A stretch of DNA of 64,000 nt from Haemonchus contortus. Lineage: Eukaryota; Nematoda; Chromadorea; Rhabditida; Trichostrongylidae. Of the stretch, positions 42,840 to 56,700 are shown piece after piece (the first letter of the stretch is position 1; the number at the start of each line of letters is the position of its first letter). The notes beneath the pieces were generated by a model. The model ran no database searches. It was not told where the DNA came from and saw nothing but the letters and a program-made list of their open reading frames with translations. The stretch covers positions 10,283,190-10,347,189 of the forward strand of contig LS997567.1 in NCBI GenBank assembly GCA_000469685.2, in the 5' to 3' direction. Position numbers and translations under genes: made by a program.

Positions 42840-43179
42840 TTAACGATGGAGGATCCCTTTCTTCGCTTGCCCCAGTTTCTTCTTACACTCGACCTTAGGG
42901 AAATCTTACTTTTTGAGGCCGTTGGAGACATCACTATTATTATCAAGCCAACGGCTAGGCATTTCAAAATCTTCAACAACCCAGATGCGACTGACTGATT
43001 CTGACAGACAAGACTATTTGATCACAGCGGGACGGAGGTAATGAACAAATGCTATTTACCTGTATCATCTGTTGTCCCATTGATCATCGATTTATTCGAG
43101 CGGGCGTCAGTAATGTATCCATTCGTCCCTGTCGCGATCTAGGGTGGTCCGTTGAATAATCTACAGCAGTGCCGAAAAG
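42840..43179 (+). pseudogene. exon-like coding segments in the left palindrome arm
   Basis: From 42840, just after TTTTCTTTTCACAG (a strong acceptor), the frame reads LTMEDPFLRLPQFLLTLDLR, EILLFEAVGDITIIIKPTA to 42953, next to GCTAGG where the right arm has GTTAGG. A second segment, 43057-43179, reads SSVVPLIIDLFERASVMYPF then has a TAG and ends AAAAG before GTGAGG (a donor). The earlier DPTWTFVEIQK segment near 42708 is also shared. The gene family is not recognised. The stop and lost donor indicate this arm is the damaged one. Confidence 0.5.
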
Positions 43180-43881
43180 GTGAGGGCAAAACCGGATGTT
43201 GTTTGTCTTATACACTTACCTCGATATTCTGAATGCTACCCGCCCGTCGCGTGTCCTCCTGCTCAGACTTTCGAGGAGGCTGGGGTCCTCCTTGAAACAG
43301 GCACAATATTTTTGTATCTCCGAGAGTCTTCTGCAGAGCATCTCGGGGGGTAGAAAGAAAACCAACTGCTTTATAGACTCAGGATTTCATCGGCAATCAC
43401 GCATAATTACTCTGCAAGAGATTGTGGGACCTTCAATGCATCGTTAACTCCTTATACGATTAGAGCATTAAATTTCGCATGCATTACAGTATGAGCTGAT
43501 CCAGCTATAGTAGGAATCGCGTACCGCTAACTGGATTTACCTCCACTGAACCGTAAAGAAAACTTGCATTTCTCAACGCAAGACGAATTAAATTCTACAT
43601 CTTCCAGAGTGACGCGTCCCACTACTCGTGGTTCAGGTGGTAATGCAATGTGAACCAGTGCTTCCACTGTGCGGTCTTCCCTTCAAAGCAAAGGAGTGAT
43701 CTTCGACTGTTCGGGAAGTTATTCTCTCGTTAAAGGTCCTAACCCATCATTTGGATTCCCTGCGTGACCGTATACGTATGCATGTAAAGCTTAATTGATG
43801 CAAGAGCATGTGATGGCGTATGAATGAATATACGTAACATTGAGAATGAAGGATGTCCATCTTATGATAGACCGGTCACAA

Positions 43882-45222
<1,341 letters not shown>

Positions 45223-45548
45223 TAGTAAAATAATTCTGAGTGGTAAATGCTGCAATCAACACCTCAAGGAGAATATATGCAATGCTCATCAAATTTAGCA
45301 TGTTACACTATATGTTGCGCCGTTTACATTTCTGAAGCATGTTCAGCATTCCGGAAATGGACCTTGCTCACATGAAGTGCAGCCTTAGCCGAAAATTAAA
45401 GTGTTCATTAAGTTGTTGATATTTGGTGAGGCGTGAGCGGCGCAACATATAGTGTAGCGTGCCAAAGTTGATGAGTATTGCATATGTTCTCCTTGAGTTG
45501 GTGATTGCAGCATTCACGATACAGAATTATTTTACTACTGTTACCGGT
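45223..45548. repeat. central inverted repeat of the palindrome
   Basis: TAGTAAAATAATTCTG at 45223 is mirrored by CAGAATTATTTTACTA ending at 45548. About 115 bp of each arm pair (AATGCTGCAATCA, CTCAAGGAGAA, ATATGCAAT, CTACACTATATGTTGCGCCG). The inner loop is about 90 bp. Confidence 0.85.
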
Positions 45549-46171
45549 TTATTATAAGATGAACAGCCTTCATTCTCAGTGTTACGCATATTCGTTCATA
45601 TGCATCACATGCTCTTGCATCAATTAAGCTATACATGTATATGTACACGGTCACGCAGTTAAACCATATGATGGGCTAGGACCTTTAGCTAGAGAATGAC
45701 CCCCCAAACAATCGAAGATCATTCCTTTGCTTTGAAGGGAAGACCGCACAATGGAAGCACTGGTTCACATGGCATTACCACCTGAACCACTAGTAGTGGG
45801 ATGCGTCACTCTGAAAGATGTAGAATTTAATTCGTCTTGCGTTGAGAAATGCATGTTTTCGTTACGATTTAGTGAGGATAAATAAAGTTAGCGGTACGCG
45901 ATTCCCAATATAGCTGGATCAGCTCATGCTGTAATGCATGCGAAATTTAATGCTCTTATGGTGTAAGGAGATGACGATGCACTGAAGATCCTACCAGCTC
46001 TTGCAGAAAGGTTGTGCGTGATTGCCGATGACATCTTGAGTCTATGAAGCAGCTGGTTTTCTTTCTAGACCCGAGATGCTCAGCAGAAGACCCTCGGAAA
46101 TAAAAAATGTCGAGCTCAGAACGTTGTGATACGTACCTTGTTACAAGTGACCTATAAAATGTTGTATATAA

Positions 46172-46890
46172 TCACAATGAGCCCGAATTCAAATTAAAAT
46201 CAGGAGGAAGGCGCAACCCACAGACGATAACAGAATGAATCATGAGAGGACTATATTTTATTGTGCCTGTTTCAAGGAGGACCCCAGCCTCCTCGAAAGT
46301 CTGAGCAGGAGGACACGCGACGGGCGGGTAGCATTCAGAATGTCGAGGTAAGTGGATAAGACAAACAACATCCGGCTTTGCCCTCACCTTTTCGACACTG
46401 CTGTAGAAGATTCAGTGGAACACCCTGGATCGCGGCAGGGACGAATGGATACATTACTGACGCCCGCTCGAATAAATCGATGATCAACGGGACGACAGGC
46501 GATACAGGTAAATAGCATTTGTTCATTACCTCCGTCCCGCTGTGATCAAATAGTCTTGTCTGTCAGAATCAGTCAGTCGCATCTGGGTTGTTAATATTTT
46601 GAACTACCTAACCGTTGGCTTGATAATAATAGTGATGTCTCCAACGGCCTCAAAAAGTAAGATTTCCCTAAGGTCGAGGGTAAGAAGCAACTGGGACGAG
46701 CGGAGAAAAGAATCCTTCATCAGTGATTGTGAAAAGAAAATGCAGAGGAAAAATCAGCTCGATAAACTGAGACGGAATGTACCAGAGTTGTAGGTCTGTG
46801 AGTACCCTCTCCAATAATGTTCTGATTTTTCTGAATTTCGACAAAGGTCCAAGTGGGATCATGGTTGTATCTGGAAACTTTCTTCCTAAT
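46172..46890 (-). pseudogene. exon-like coding segments in the right palindrome arm
   Basis: Counterparts of the left-arm segments. VVPLIIDLFERASVMYPF and AAIQGVPLNLLQQCRK end at 46388 before GTGAGG, without the TAG seen on the left. TLDLREILLFEAVGDI and IIIKPTV lie next to GTTAGG near 46610. A further frame TFEEAGVLLETGTIKYSPLM runs after CCTCCTGCTCAG at about 46296. Phases between the segments do not all agree, so a working gene is not shown. This arm is the better preserved. Confidence 0.45.
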
Positions 46891-47124
46891 TCTACAAAAA
46901 GAAATAGGAAGGGTGCTCACAGGAGCATTGTAGGGAATCAAACAGTCCTGAGATCACGTAAAAAGCTAATAGAGAAAAATCTACGTTCAAAAAAGAATGA
47001 AATGAAGGAGAAAACATAAATTTCCTCGTCTGCTGGCTGTTCTCACTCACTGCTACCAGTTATAGGTGGAAGAACTAGGTTAACCCTAGAGCCGAGAGCA
47101 GGGGCGTATCTCTCAGACGAGGTT

Positions 47125-48400
47125 AACTAACCAGGGAAGGATCCCAAGTCGGAGTGGCCATTTGAAATGAGACCTACACTGCTGAACGTGTTTTTGGATG
47201 CTGAAATCAAATCTGCTCTCCGAATTTGCCGAGCGTTTCTCTCAACGGAGTTATGGGGTGGTTTCAGGGAGCTTGACATGAGAAAACCTAAACCACACGG
47301 ATGCACCTCGTCACTCAAGGGCGGCTTGGTGTAGCGGTAAGCGTGACGCTTCATATGCGAGGGACTAGGGTTCGGGTTTTGTGGTTGACGGAATTGTTGC
47401 ATCATATAGGATTTTCACTGGAGGGCTAGAAAATATTCTCGTGGTGATTTTATCACGTTCTATGAACTTTGATGCTTTGCTGACACCTTCTCCTACCTAT
47501 CTACCTGTTACCGAGCGGGAGATTCCTCCGTGCGCAAAATTTGGAGCTGCGGGCGAGTAAAACGCATATTATGAGCAATGATGATGCTAGAGTGGGTGTT
47601 GATGCTAGACTGGGTGCGATGGCGCATAACAGCTCCGGACTCACCAACACTTTCACTGTTGATAATGGAGTCATGGGCATCATTCAAAGACCAGAAGGCT
47701 ATTCAATGCGCCTTACCTCCACAAAAGAGGGTGAAAGGTCAGATTTAAGAAATTTCTCTTTTATTCATGGTATGCCGCTGGCTACTTAAGTATTTACCCG
47801 GATGATTTTGGGACGCCTACACAATTCTGTTTTCTATCCGATTTGAGGTCAGTGAGTGTAGAGCAATGGGCTGTGACGAGTTCTTTTCCATCCGTTGCTA
47901 CCATTGTGAGCTCTTTTGTTTCAAGCGTTTGTGCTAGAGTATCACATTTGCTCATCAAATGGCAAACGTTATCCTACTGTAAATGAAGAGTGCATGAGCA
48001 TGCCAGTAAAACTGAAGTATTACTTTATGTGGATAAATATCAGCAAAAGCATTCAAAGGTCATAAAACGTGAACGTGGGAATCACCATGAGAATATTTTC
48101 TAGCCCTTAAGGGGAAAATTCTATATAATGCAAAAATTCCGTCAACCACAAAACCCGAGCCCTAGTCTATCGCATATGAAGCATCACGCTTACCACTACA
48201 CCAAGCCGCCGTTGAGTGATGAGGTACATCCACGTAATTTAAGTTTTCTCATGTTAAGCTCCCTGATAGCACCCTCATAACTCCGGTCAGAGAAACGCTC
48301 GGCAAATTTGGAGAGCAAATTCGAACTCAGCATCCAAAAAATACGTCCAACGGTGTGTAAGTCTCATTTCAAATGGCCACTTCGGCTTACGATCATGGAA
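47125..48400. repeat. inverted pair of about 300-bp SINE-like copies with spacer
   Basis: 47125-47465 and 48090-48400 are reverse complements (GTGGCCATTTGAAATGAGAC, TTTGCCGAGCGTTTCTCT, GAGCTTGACATGAGAAAAC, GGCTAGAAAATATTCTC). Each contains a tRNA-like core: plus strand 47326-47395 and minus strand about 48210-48137, with GGCTTGGTGTAGCGGTAAGC (A box) and GGGTTCGGGTTTT (degenerate B box). The 620-bp spacer has an 82-codon plus-strand frame (47541-47789) of unknown meaning. It may be two SINE insertions in opposite orientation or one element with long inverted ends. Confidence 0.75.
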
Positions 48401-48420
48401 AGCAGGAGGAAATGATTCTT

Positions 48421-48663
48421 TCATTTTTTAACAGCTGTTGCTTCTGAGGAGTACAATAGCAACAATTCTAAAATAAAGTCCGCGACCATAGCGGAGGGGA
48501 CGGAGATTTCTGTGAGAAATGCTTCAGAGGAGCTCTGGATTTCCCGAAGAAGTTCAAAAGGAACAGCAGGGAAGATTCCCGTCCATGAATAGTGATCTCT
48601 TGGCATACTCAGTAGCACTATATCGTGATCTTGTTCATCATAAGTATAAGCGGGAAGTCTCAT
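48421..48663 (-). CDS. possible coding exon, hypothetical
   Basis: This 80-codon frame reads MRLPAYTYDEQDHDIVLLSM, later FELLREIQSSSEAFL, and ends at TGA near 48421. Its amino-acid composition is balanced and unlike shadow frames. The ATG at 48663 follows CTGTCAGTAGCAA, where CAG or TAG could act as a splice or trans-splice acceptor. I recognise no domain. It lies 2 kb downstream of the terminal exon of the Q/N/S-rich gene on the same strand, so it would be a separate gene or its remnant. Confidence 0.3.
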   Translation of the reverse strand: MRLPAYTYDEQDHDIVLLSMPRDHYSWTGIFPAVPFELLREIQSSSEAFLTEISVPSAMVADFILELLLLYSSEATAVKK

Positions 48664-50751
48664 TTGCTACTGACAGTAGCCTGTGGCGATAGCGGATTTC
48701 CTTCGCTTAAGCGGGCGAGACTTTAGTGATCCGTGTTCCAAGATCCGAGCTCCGAATTAGTCGTCACCTTCGTGACAGGGGTCAAGACTTTTGTTGGGTT
48801 ACGTGCAAGCTACCTGGAATGACGTTCAGGCCTGTGAAGACAACGATTGCGTCCAAAGGTTAGGCCATTTATCTCGTACAACTATATTCGAAATTACTAT
48901 TACAATTGTTATTGCTTAGCGCCTATTATAATAATCTTACATATTTCTATTTTTTTGAAACGTCAAACTACGTTTCATTGCGCGAGACACGAATCTATCC
49001 TGCTGTCTTCATGTTTCGCGCCCATTAGTATATGTCTGTGCTTGTGTGTATTTAGCTATCAAGACTTTTTAGTTACGCTTGTGTAGGGGAGTGATCTTCA
49101 CCATACATATATGTATCTAACGCACTTGTCTGCGGGTATGTCCTTCTCTCCGTCACGAGATCGATATCACCTGAAGAGGTTTCATGTTTTTTACGTTATA
49201 ACTGTGTATTTTTTGCCTGAGCCTGAGAAGAAAGAAGCTCCTGGGTGCGTGAGCCCATACGATGTATGGATGTAAAAGATTCTGGGTGATTTTGTCGTGC
49301 TTGCAGAATAATTTTGTAACCAGCGAATCTTGTAGTTTTATTTGAACCGCAAAATGACTACACAGACTTCGCACAAGCACGGAGATGAAACATCGATTGT
49401 AAGACGAAAAGCATGGTTATTTCTACAGAATATACAAACATAACTCTATAGGTGCGCCTGGCCAAATAACGAAGTACACGATTCCTCTCATCAAATTGAT
49501 TGACGGCGAATGGGAACAAAGAGGGAAAAAATATGGACTGGGCACGAGGGACGAAGATAGAGATTGAGAAGGTGCGAAGCAGAAGGCAACAGTGCAATGA
49601 AAGGCTTGATGGACTGCTGCGGTCCAGATTTTTGAGCAGAGATCGGCTCAGAGGTGATGCAACGAGTATGCTGAATACAACGGCTTGTAGTAAAGAGCTT
49701 CTAAAGCCGCCACCGATGACGGTATCGCCATTTTCGTGAGAACTCTCATCGGATCACCCATTATGGACAAGGCACACACGGAATCACATGAGGACCACTT
49801 CAAGGCGAATAGCTGCTATACAAAAGGCACTCATAATTCACACGCACCCACACATACACACACAAAAACACACACCCAGAAATAACTGTGAGAGACAAAC
49901 TGACGTTAAAATAAAACGCAGTACAGAGCAAAAACCAACAAGCAACAGAAAATCAATTAGAATGGGAATATTATGGCGGAACTCATGGCTGAGAGAAGAT
50001 CAAATTGACACAGAATGAATAAGCACTGTGGATATTATACATACATAAATAAAGTATGAGTGGATCTCACCGTCTTGGCGGAGCACATCTTTCAAACAGT
50101 GCTGACGGTAGAGGGAACAATACTGTGGGCGGTCACAACTGAGAATGGGGCCTGATTATAAATCTCAATATGAGCATTTGAAATAGACTAGCTGTACCCT
50201 TCCAGCGACTATGAAAAGTGGAGTGTGAGCGGAATAAAAATGACGAACCGAACAAAACGATGAAAAACACAGAAACGTAACATAAGCATGACAATGAGAC
50301 TGTAAACTGACGCCAAGGACAGGTTTTCGGTGCAGTTGGATCGGTCTAGTTTGGCCTTTTCGATGAGAACTCTGATCGAATAGGCGCAGAGTGGTGGTGA
50401 GAGAAGACCTCTCTGATAATATTCAGACTCAACTGTCAGAAGCAATTATCTTCTGTCTTCTGATTATTGCTGTAATATTGTTCCCATTTGCTTGCTCCAG
50501 TTCGATGTTTTCTCGAATAGAAGTTATTCATCCAGATTAAACTTCGAAAAGCACTCAGGTTTCTCACCTATCATGTATGGATCATAATATCAAGAGTCAG
50601 TCATCAAACAACGGCTAATCAGTCACAAATTTCATAATTTTGGAAAAAAGGCTGTAGTTGGTGAGATCGCTGATTCTGACCGATCCACCTGCCCTATCTT
50701 GGGAAAAGGCTTTAATTAACACGATGGGATGAGCGCTTTCGATCAACGTAT
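48664..50751. other. no gene supported
   Basis: Frames of 60-80 codons on both strands between 49150 and 50445 overlap each other and show no motif. A CACACA-rich patch lies at 49840-49880. This is presumably intergenic sequence downstream of the gene ending at 50752. Confidence 0.35.
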
Positions 50752-53700
50752 TCACCACTGTTCATATGGAACAATCTTCTCGTCATTAGAGTCGTGAGCC
50801 GACTGTTGAGCATCATGCTGTTCAGTTTGCATTTGATAATTACCGATCATGGGGTAGTCAAAATTAGGAACATAGTCGTGTCCCGTCGTCAGTATCACGC
50901 ACTGATCCAGCTGAAACTGTAAAAAAAATGAGAAAGGTTCTACGAACTCAGAAAAGAATAATTGGTTTTTAACTATTTCGAAATAAAATCAAATTTCCCT
51001 TTTCTCCTATCTGCAAAGAACAATCGCACGTTCTGCAGAGCGGCATATGCACAGGCCAAACGGTTGCATACATTGCTATCTGTCTACTAAATTCTGAGAT
51101 GACTATATGACTGCCTTGTTGTAAGTAATATTCCGGAGAAACTACAAGTTCCTAAATATAAATATATCGAAAATGCAAATATATGGAATAACGTATAAAG
51201 AGTAAACAAATGGTGCAATCATCTCAAAGTAGTCTTTCATGATTGTATAATTGGTAGTTCTCCTCTCCTCTCTTTCTCCTCTTTCCTTCACTGAGTGTTT
51301 CTTTATTGTGGAGGTTGCCGGGAGGCGGTTTGGGGCTGCCTCTAGCAATTGAGTCCTTAGTCCAATCAGGGATAGCATGCCTAATTACAAGCAGTCTACT
51401 CAGAATCCACGCCAAAGCCTGACAGGCTACTTGTAGGTACACATGTGACAATAGCAGATGTATTATATTAATGGCTTAGGGCCTCATTCTCCTGAACCTG
51501 AGGAAGCCCCAATACTTGAATGTTGGGTAGGACGGCTCCGAAGAGGCTGGTAAGGATTCAGGACCCCAAGAGAATCTCTAGAGGGAGAGACGATTTGTGC
51601 TGTTTACGTGGAAAATCTAATGGTGTAATCCAGGAAGACCAAATACGTCAGCGGATTGACCAATAAAAGAAAGCAGCGCTTGCTGCACCCGTTTTCAAGA
51701 CCGAAGAACACTGATTGGCGGAGGTGTTTGTCTCCGCCAGACACACAAAACCATGAGCACCAATTTGTGCAAGAGTTTGGCAACCTGAATCAGATTTTTG
51801 AGATTGAGGATGTTTGGTTGAACTTCAGCTCCAACAGCCTAACAACGCACCAACAGAGAGCTACAAGAAACCCGACGTTTCATCCGAGATCGGACCATCG
51901 TCTCGTCCGCGTCAGATTCTGTTTCGAAATGCGTGCAGATGAAATTCCGAAGTTTAGGAAATGAAGACCACAGATTGTCATCGATTAGGATCATTCCGCT
52001 TTCTTTGATTCGATAGAAAAATTCCGTTCAACATTGATGAGGAACACCCTACTCGTCAAAAACTTCCACGATGATGCCAAGGAAACGGAGAGTCTACAAT
52101 CTTTCAAGAGAGGCCTGTCTTCAGAGACTTTTGAAGTGACGCGATAGGGTAGAATGACACGGGCTGCAGGGAATCACAACTAAGAAAGTCCAAACTTGGG
52201 AAGTTATGCAGAGAAACGATGAGTGAAGGTCCGAAAGAAAAGTGCAGCAATTCTAGTGGCACCGAGGCTTGGAAAAAATACGAGTGCCTTCCGAAGCGTT
52301 GCCAGCTACAAGGCTTGGACAACTTCCCTTTGTCTTTCCGACGGAACAGTAACTTTGTCTATGTGAAAAGGCAACGGAGAAGGACATCCACAAATTAAAC
52401 TCGGATCTTGAAGACAGCTACGTCTACCTACCTACCTACCATCCCAGGCAGACTGGATATGTCGTCCCTCCCGAAATTTAACGCGCCATCATGTCGATAC
52501 GGACTTTCATGAAGAATTGTACGGCGCCCGCTCGTGATAGGATCAAACTAGCACTGGCAGGACTGTGTTGATGTACAAGAAGGGGGGTCCAGAAGATATT
52601 AACAATAATCGCCCATCTACCTGTTGTCTGTAATCTACATGCCTCTCACACTCGTCACTATGAACGGGGTTGGCAGAATATTAGGTGGACAGCCATGCAA
52701 GTAAACAGGGTTTCGGAGAGGGTTCAGTACAATCGATCATATCCACATCGTCACGAGGCTCATTGAAGAGCTGCGAGAGTACGAAATCAAAAACTTACGT
52801 GCATTTATTCGAAAAAGGAATCCGCTATTATAAACAGAAGTGATAATTGAACCCTTGAGCAAACAGGGTGTTCTTACTCTAAACATAGGGATGCTGCGTG
52901 AGCTCCACAATAGCTTCACGTCAGAATTTCACCATTATTCGAGAAAGCCATTGTCGCGAAGAGCAGAGCTTGGGCAGAGGTATACCACTTCGCCGTGCCG
53001 CTCTTAAGACTTTCAATGTGAACGCATGGGAGTAAAGGTCGACGGCTACTTGATCATCTCCGCTTTGCGGACGACAACTCGCCTGTAACACCTCACATCG
53101 AGCAAGACGAATGAGTACTGGTCGAAGTTGTTAGCGTCTGTGGAAAGATTAGCTTACGTATAAATCTAACAAAGAAGATGTTTACGAAAAACCGATTGAT
53201 GATTCTTGCTTCTTTCACGCATATCGTAACGAGTATCTAAGTGCTCTGGCTACGTGTATCTAAGTCGAGAAGTCAAGATTATGGACGATTCATCTCCGAA
53301 GATGAGCAGAAGGAAACACGAGGCGGTGGAAACATTCAAGCATATTAGGGGAGTATTGAAGAACTTAAAAAAACATCCGGTTCTGTGCATACGTTTTCGA
53401 CACTGCGGTCCTTCCTGCTTTGACTTACATCTCAGAGACTTTATGAAGACAGTATGAGCATGCAGTCAGCGCCATTCAGCGCGTTGCGGGAAGGATCATG
53501 CTCAAGATTTCCCGGCATACGCAAGTGCAGAGGGGAGTACGAAGTTCGTTGATGACGAAAACTAGGGACGCTTCTGCTACCGCGAAGAAATCAAAGACCA
53601 AATATGCTGGGCACCTCTCGCGATGTTGTTATGACTTCTGGACCGAGACGATTTCTTATTGAAGCCCTCGAGACGTCTGACGTACATCAAAACAGACATG

Positions 53701-56700
53701 AGTTCCTCACGAAAGCTTTGAACGGAAGCGATGCTATTCTTTGTATCCCCTTAGCTAGGACGATTCACTGTACCACTCTGGGTCGTGACAGGGACAAATG
53801 GGGGTGCTGCTGCCTTTCGTTTGAGGACATCGGTGATCGACGGGATGATAGTGACACAGGCAATAAATGGTAGCTGCCTCTGAAGAAGAACTTGATGAAG
53901 AGCAACAGTTGTGATACAACCCTTTTTATTGAATTGCTTTGATATTGATTGATACTATGGGTATCTTTGAAGGACTAACAATTTGGGTGGGGAATAAACA
54001 TCGGTTGTTGATTATCCGGTCTAAGCAACACCTTATTGTAAATTTCACCGTAATTTTCCCGCAAACTACAACGAATCATAGTACACTAGTACACACACAG
54101 AGTAGAAAATAAAGAAATTCGATCCAACCTAACCAACCCTCGAGAAGGTTGGTTCCAGAACAAGGGGGTATTATGAGTGCAAGGCACGAGAAAAGAGCTC
54201 ACATCAAGGACTAACTAAAATCTCATTTGATATGCGTGAGAAAGCAATGAGAGGTCAAGATTGAGTTCCCATTGTGAATTAAACTATTCCAAGCATTTTG
54301 CCGAATTGAATTTCCATCGGCGATTCTAAGCTATTGGTGAGAGTAATAACAAAATTGGAGGAAATTTGAATAACAATATTCATTGGTGTGAATCAATAAG
54401 CTAGAAGAAGTAACTGGCACTCTAATTTTCTCTAATTTTGGGTTATCTAACGGAAACAAAATTAGGAATGCGGCTGAGAGCTGCCTAGCTACTGTACGTG
54501 ATTGAGAAGAGCCATTTGTGCTACGTAAATCGCGACGAAATAATAAACTAAGGGTTCAAAAATTTCTTTTACCTTGTTGTATAGCACCCTTTATTTTCGG
54601 AGAAATATTGGGATGGAGCAAACATTACACTGCCTTAACGTCACAAGAACAACTTGAGGCTCTCCAGAAATCAGTTATGCACATTCCACCAAAATCATCA
54701 ATTGCTTCAAAAAAAGCATGAAGTTCAGAAGTTGAGAAATGATAAGTCTGCGAAAAATTGAAAAAAGGACACATTCCTTGAGAATGTGTACATTTACACG
54801 GGTTGAAGGAAAATCATGTCTATGAAGTCAAGCTAAACTGTGGTTTCTACACCAAATGCTGTTAGGTCGTTGGGTGAGTATTTTCGATATTTAAGAATGA
54901 TTTTTTCCAACGTGTTCTGGAAGCTTTTCAATTTGAACGTTGTTCTTTTGTTAGAGAAAATTGCACAGATTTATCCCCATTTTGATTCTGAAACCAGTTT
55001 AAACATGGATTGTCAGACGGAGCCTTTCGGCACATTTCACTTTTCTACTTCTATTTCGAATAAAAATTGCTGGTGTCTTACTCGATATAAGTATAACATA
55101 GAGTGACAAGTTTCATTACAGAGCACATGTGATAATTTTTTGAAGGGTGTTATTTGGAGCCAACCTTCATGTAATTCATGTAAGAATTAACTGAGGAGGC
55201 TAACGCAACCATAAGAACAGTTAGTAGGAATATCTATTACAATTTCGCACTAGTTATAAAGCTAGATGTTCAAGTGCGACATACCCACTTCACTCCGTGA
55301 GTTTGTATATGCGAGTTACGCCTCAAACGCAATAAGGAACACCCATTTATTGGTTGAATACTGGCTGCTGATAAAAGGTGGAATGATTACGGTGATATCA
55401 CTCACAAATGATTATGGTAAGTATAAGATAAACCTGCTGATACAAGGGCCAAAGCGGATCTTCATCAGAAGAAGGTCATGACACCAACTTGTTTAAATCA
55501 CACAGGCAAGATATAGCTTGAAGTGCTTTCATGGTACCACATTGGTAACTCGGACCTCTACTTGTCAAAACCCCAGGAAGCAGTCCTTCAAAATCAGGAA
55601 GAGTAATGTTATGATGTGGTCAGGTCAGATCGCATACATTTGTGGAGACTTGACAAAAATATCAAAGCATGGTTGGAAAGTTATGCTACATCAACCATTG
55701 CGCAATCCGCATACCAATTATTTCAGCAATTGCAGAAGTTTTCCGATGGGACCTTCACTGAATTTGAAAATATCAAATCAAATGTGGAGGCGGGGACAAG
55801 CTATGAAATCACCACAAGGAAAGCTAAAGATAACCGCACAAAACGGGGTATATACTATTGATGAAGGTTTGCAAACGAAAAATTGCATCGTGAAACGCTC
55901 AGGAATCGAGATGACTTTCTAAACGACCCAGTCTCACAGATTCGCTTGACTAGATTCACATCAGCTCAGCATAGACGTCTGAAATAAACTTCACGGAACT
56001 TTGTGGCTTTTTTTTCACTGTGAACCCCTTTACCATGTTATTTGAAACGCATGTTTTTGTATTCTGAGTATTGACTGATGCCTCATCCACTTCGCTGAGG
56101 TATCAGTACAATACTAGTTTGCGTAGTTTAATAATTTGCGTAAGCAAATGAGTAATGTGAATGACGTGAACAAATTGTTTCCAGTTAATGCTCAAGAAAC
56201 TTATAAAATCGCTTCGATCTTAAGGTAGACATCAACCAGTATCACTTTGCTGTTGTTAACATCCCAGTGCATCCACTCCAAGAGAGCCATGAGGTCTACG
56301 ACTTTGGCAATATTTTCTTCTCAAAGCTCATACGATTATTTTCGCGCAATTGAAAATCTTCAGTTACCCCATGATGCTGATATCCGATGCCTTGCGGCAA
56401 CATCATATCTGGTTGAGTGGTGACAATGTATTGCGGATGAGCAACGTTTGGCCCCTCATGTTGGATACTGTAATCCATGGGTACCGAGACGGGCAACGAT
56501 GTGGACGTCAGATGATGCACTGATGGCTGAAATGACATCGACTAAGATTCGGAATGAATAGCTCTGTAACCGTTTCTAAGTATGAGAGTTAGTGTTTTTT
56601 GGTAAGGCTATCGTGCATCCCGTACCTTGCCCACTGAGCAATTGTGAACTGAAACCTACCAGCTGTTGGGGATTGATCGACCTGAAATTCAGCATATTCA

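Noticed and set aside
55518..55922. 134-codon plus-strand frame
   Set aside because: It overlaps another equally plausible frame, lies antisense in an intron, and has no family motif.
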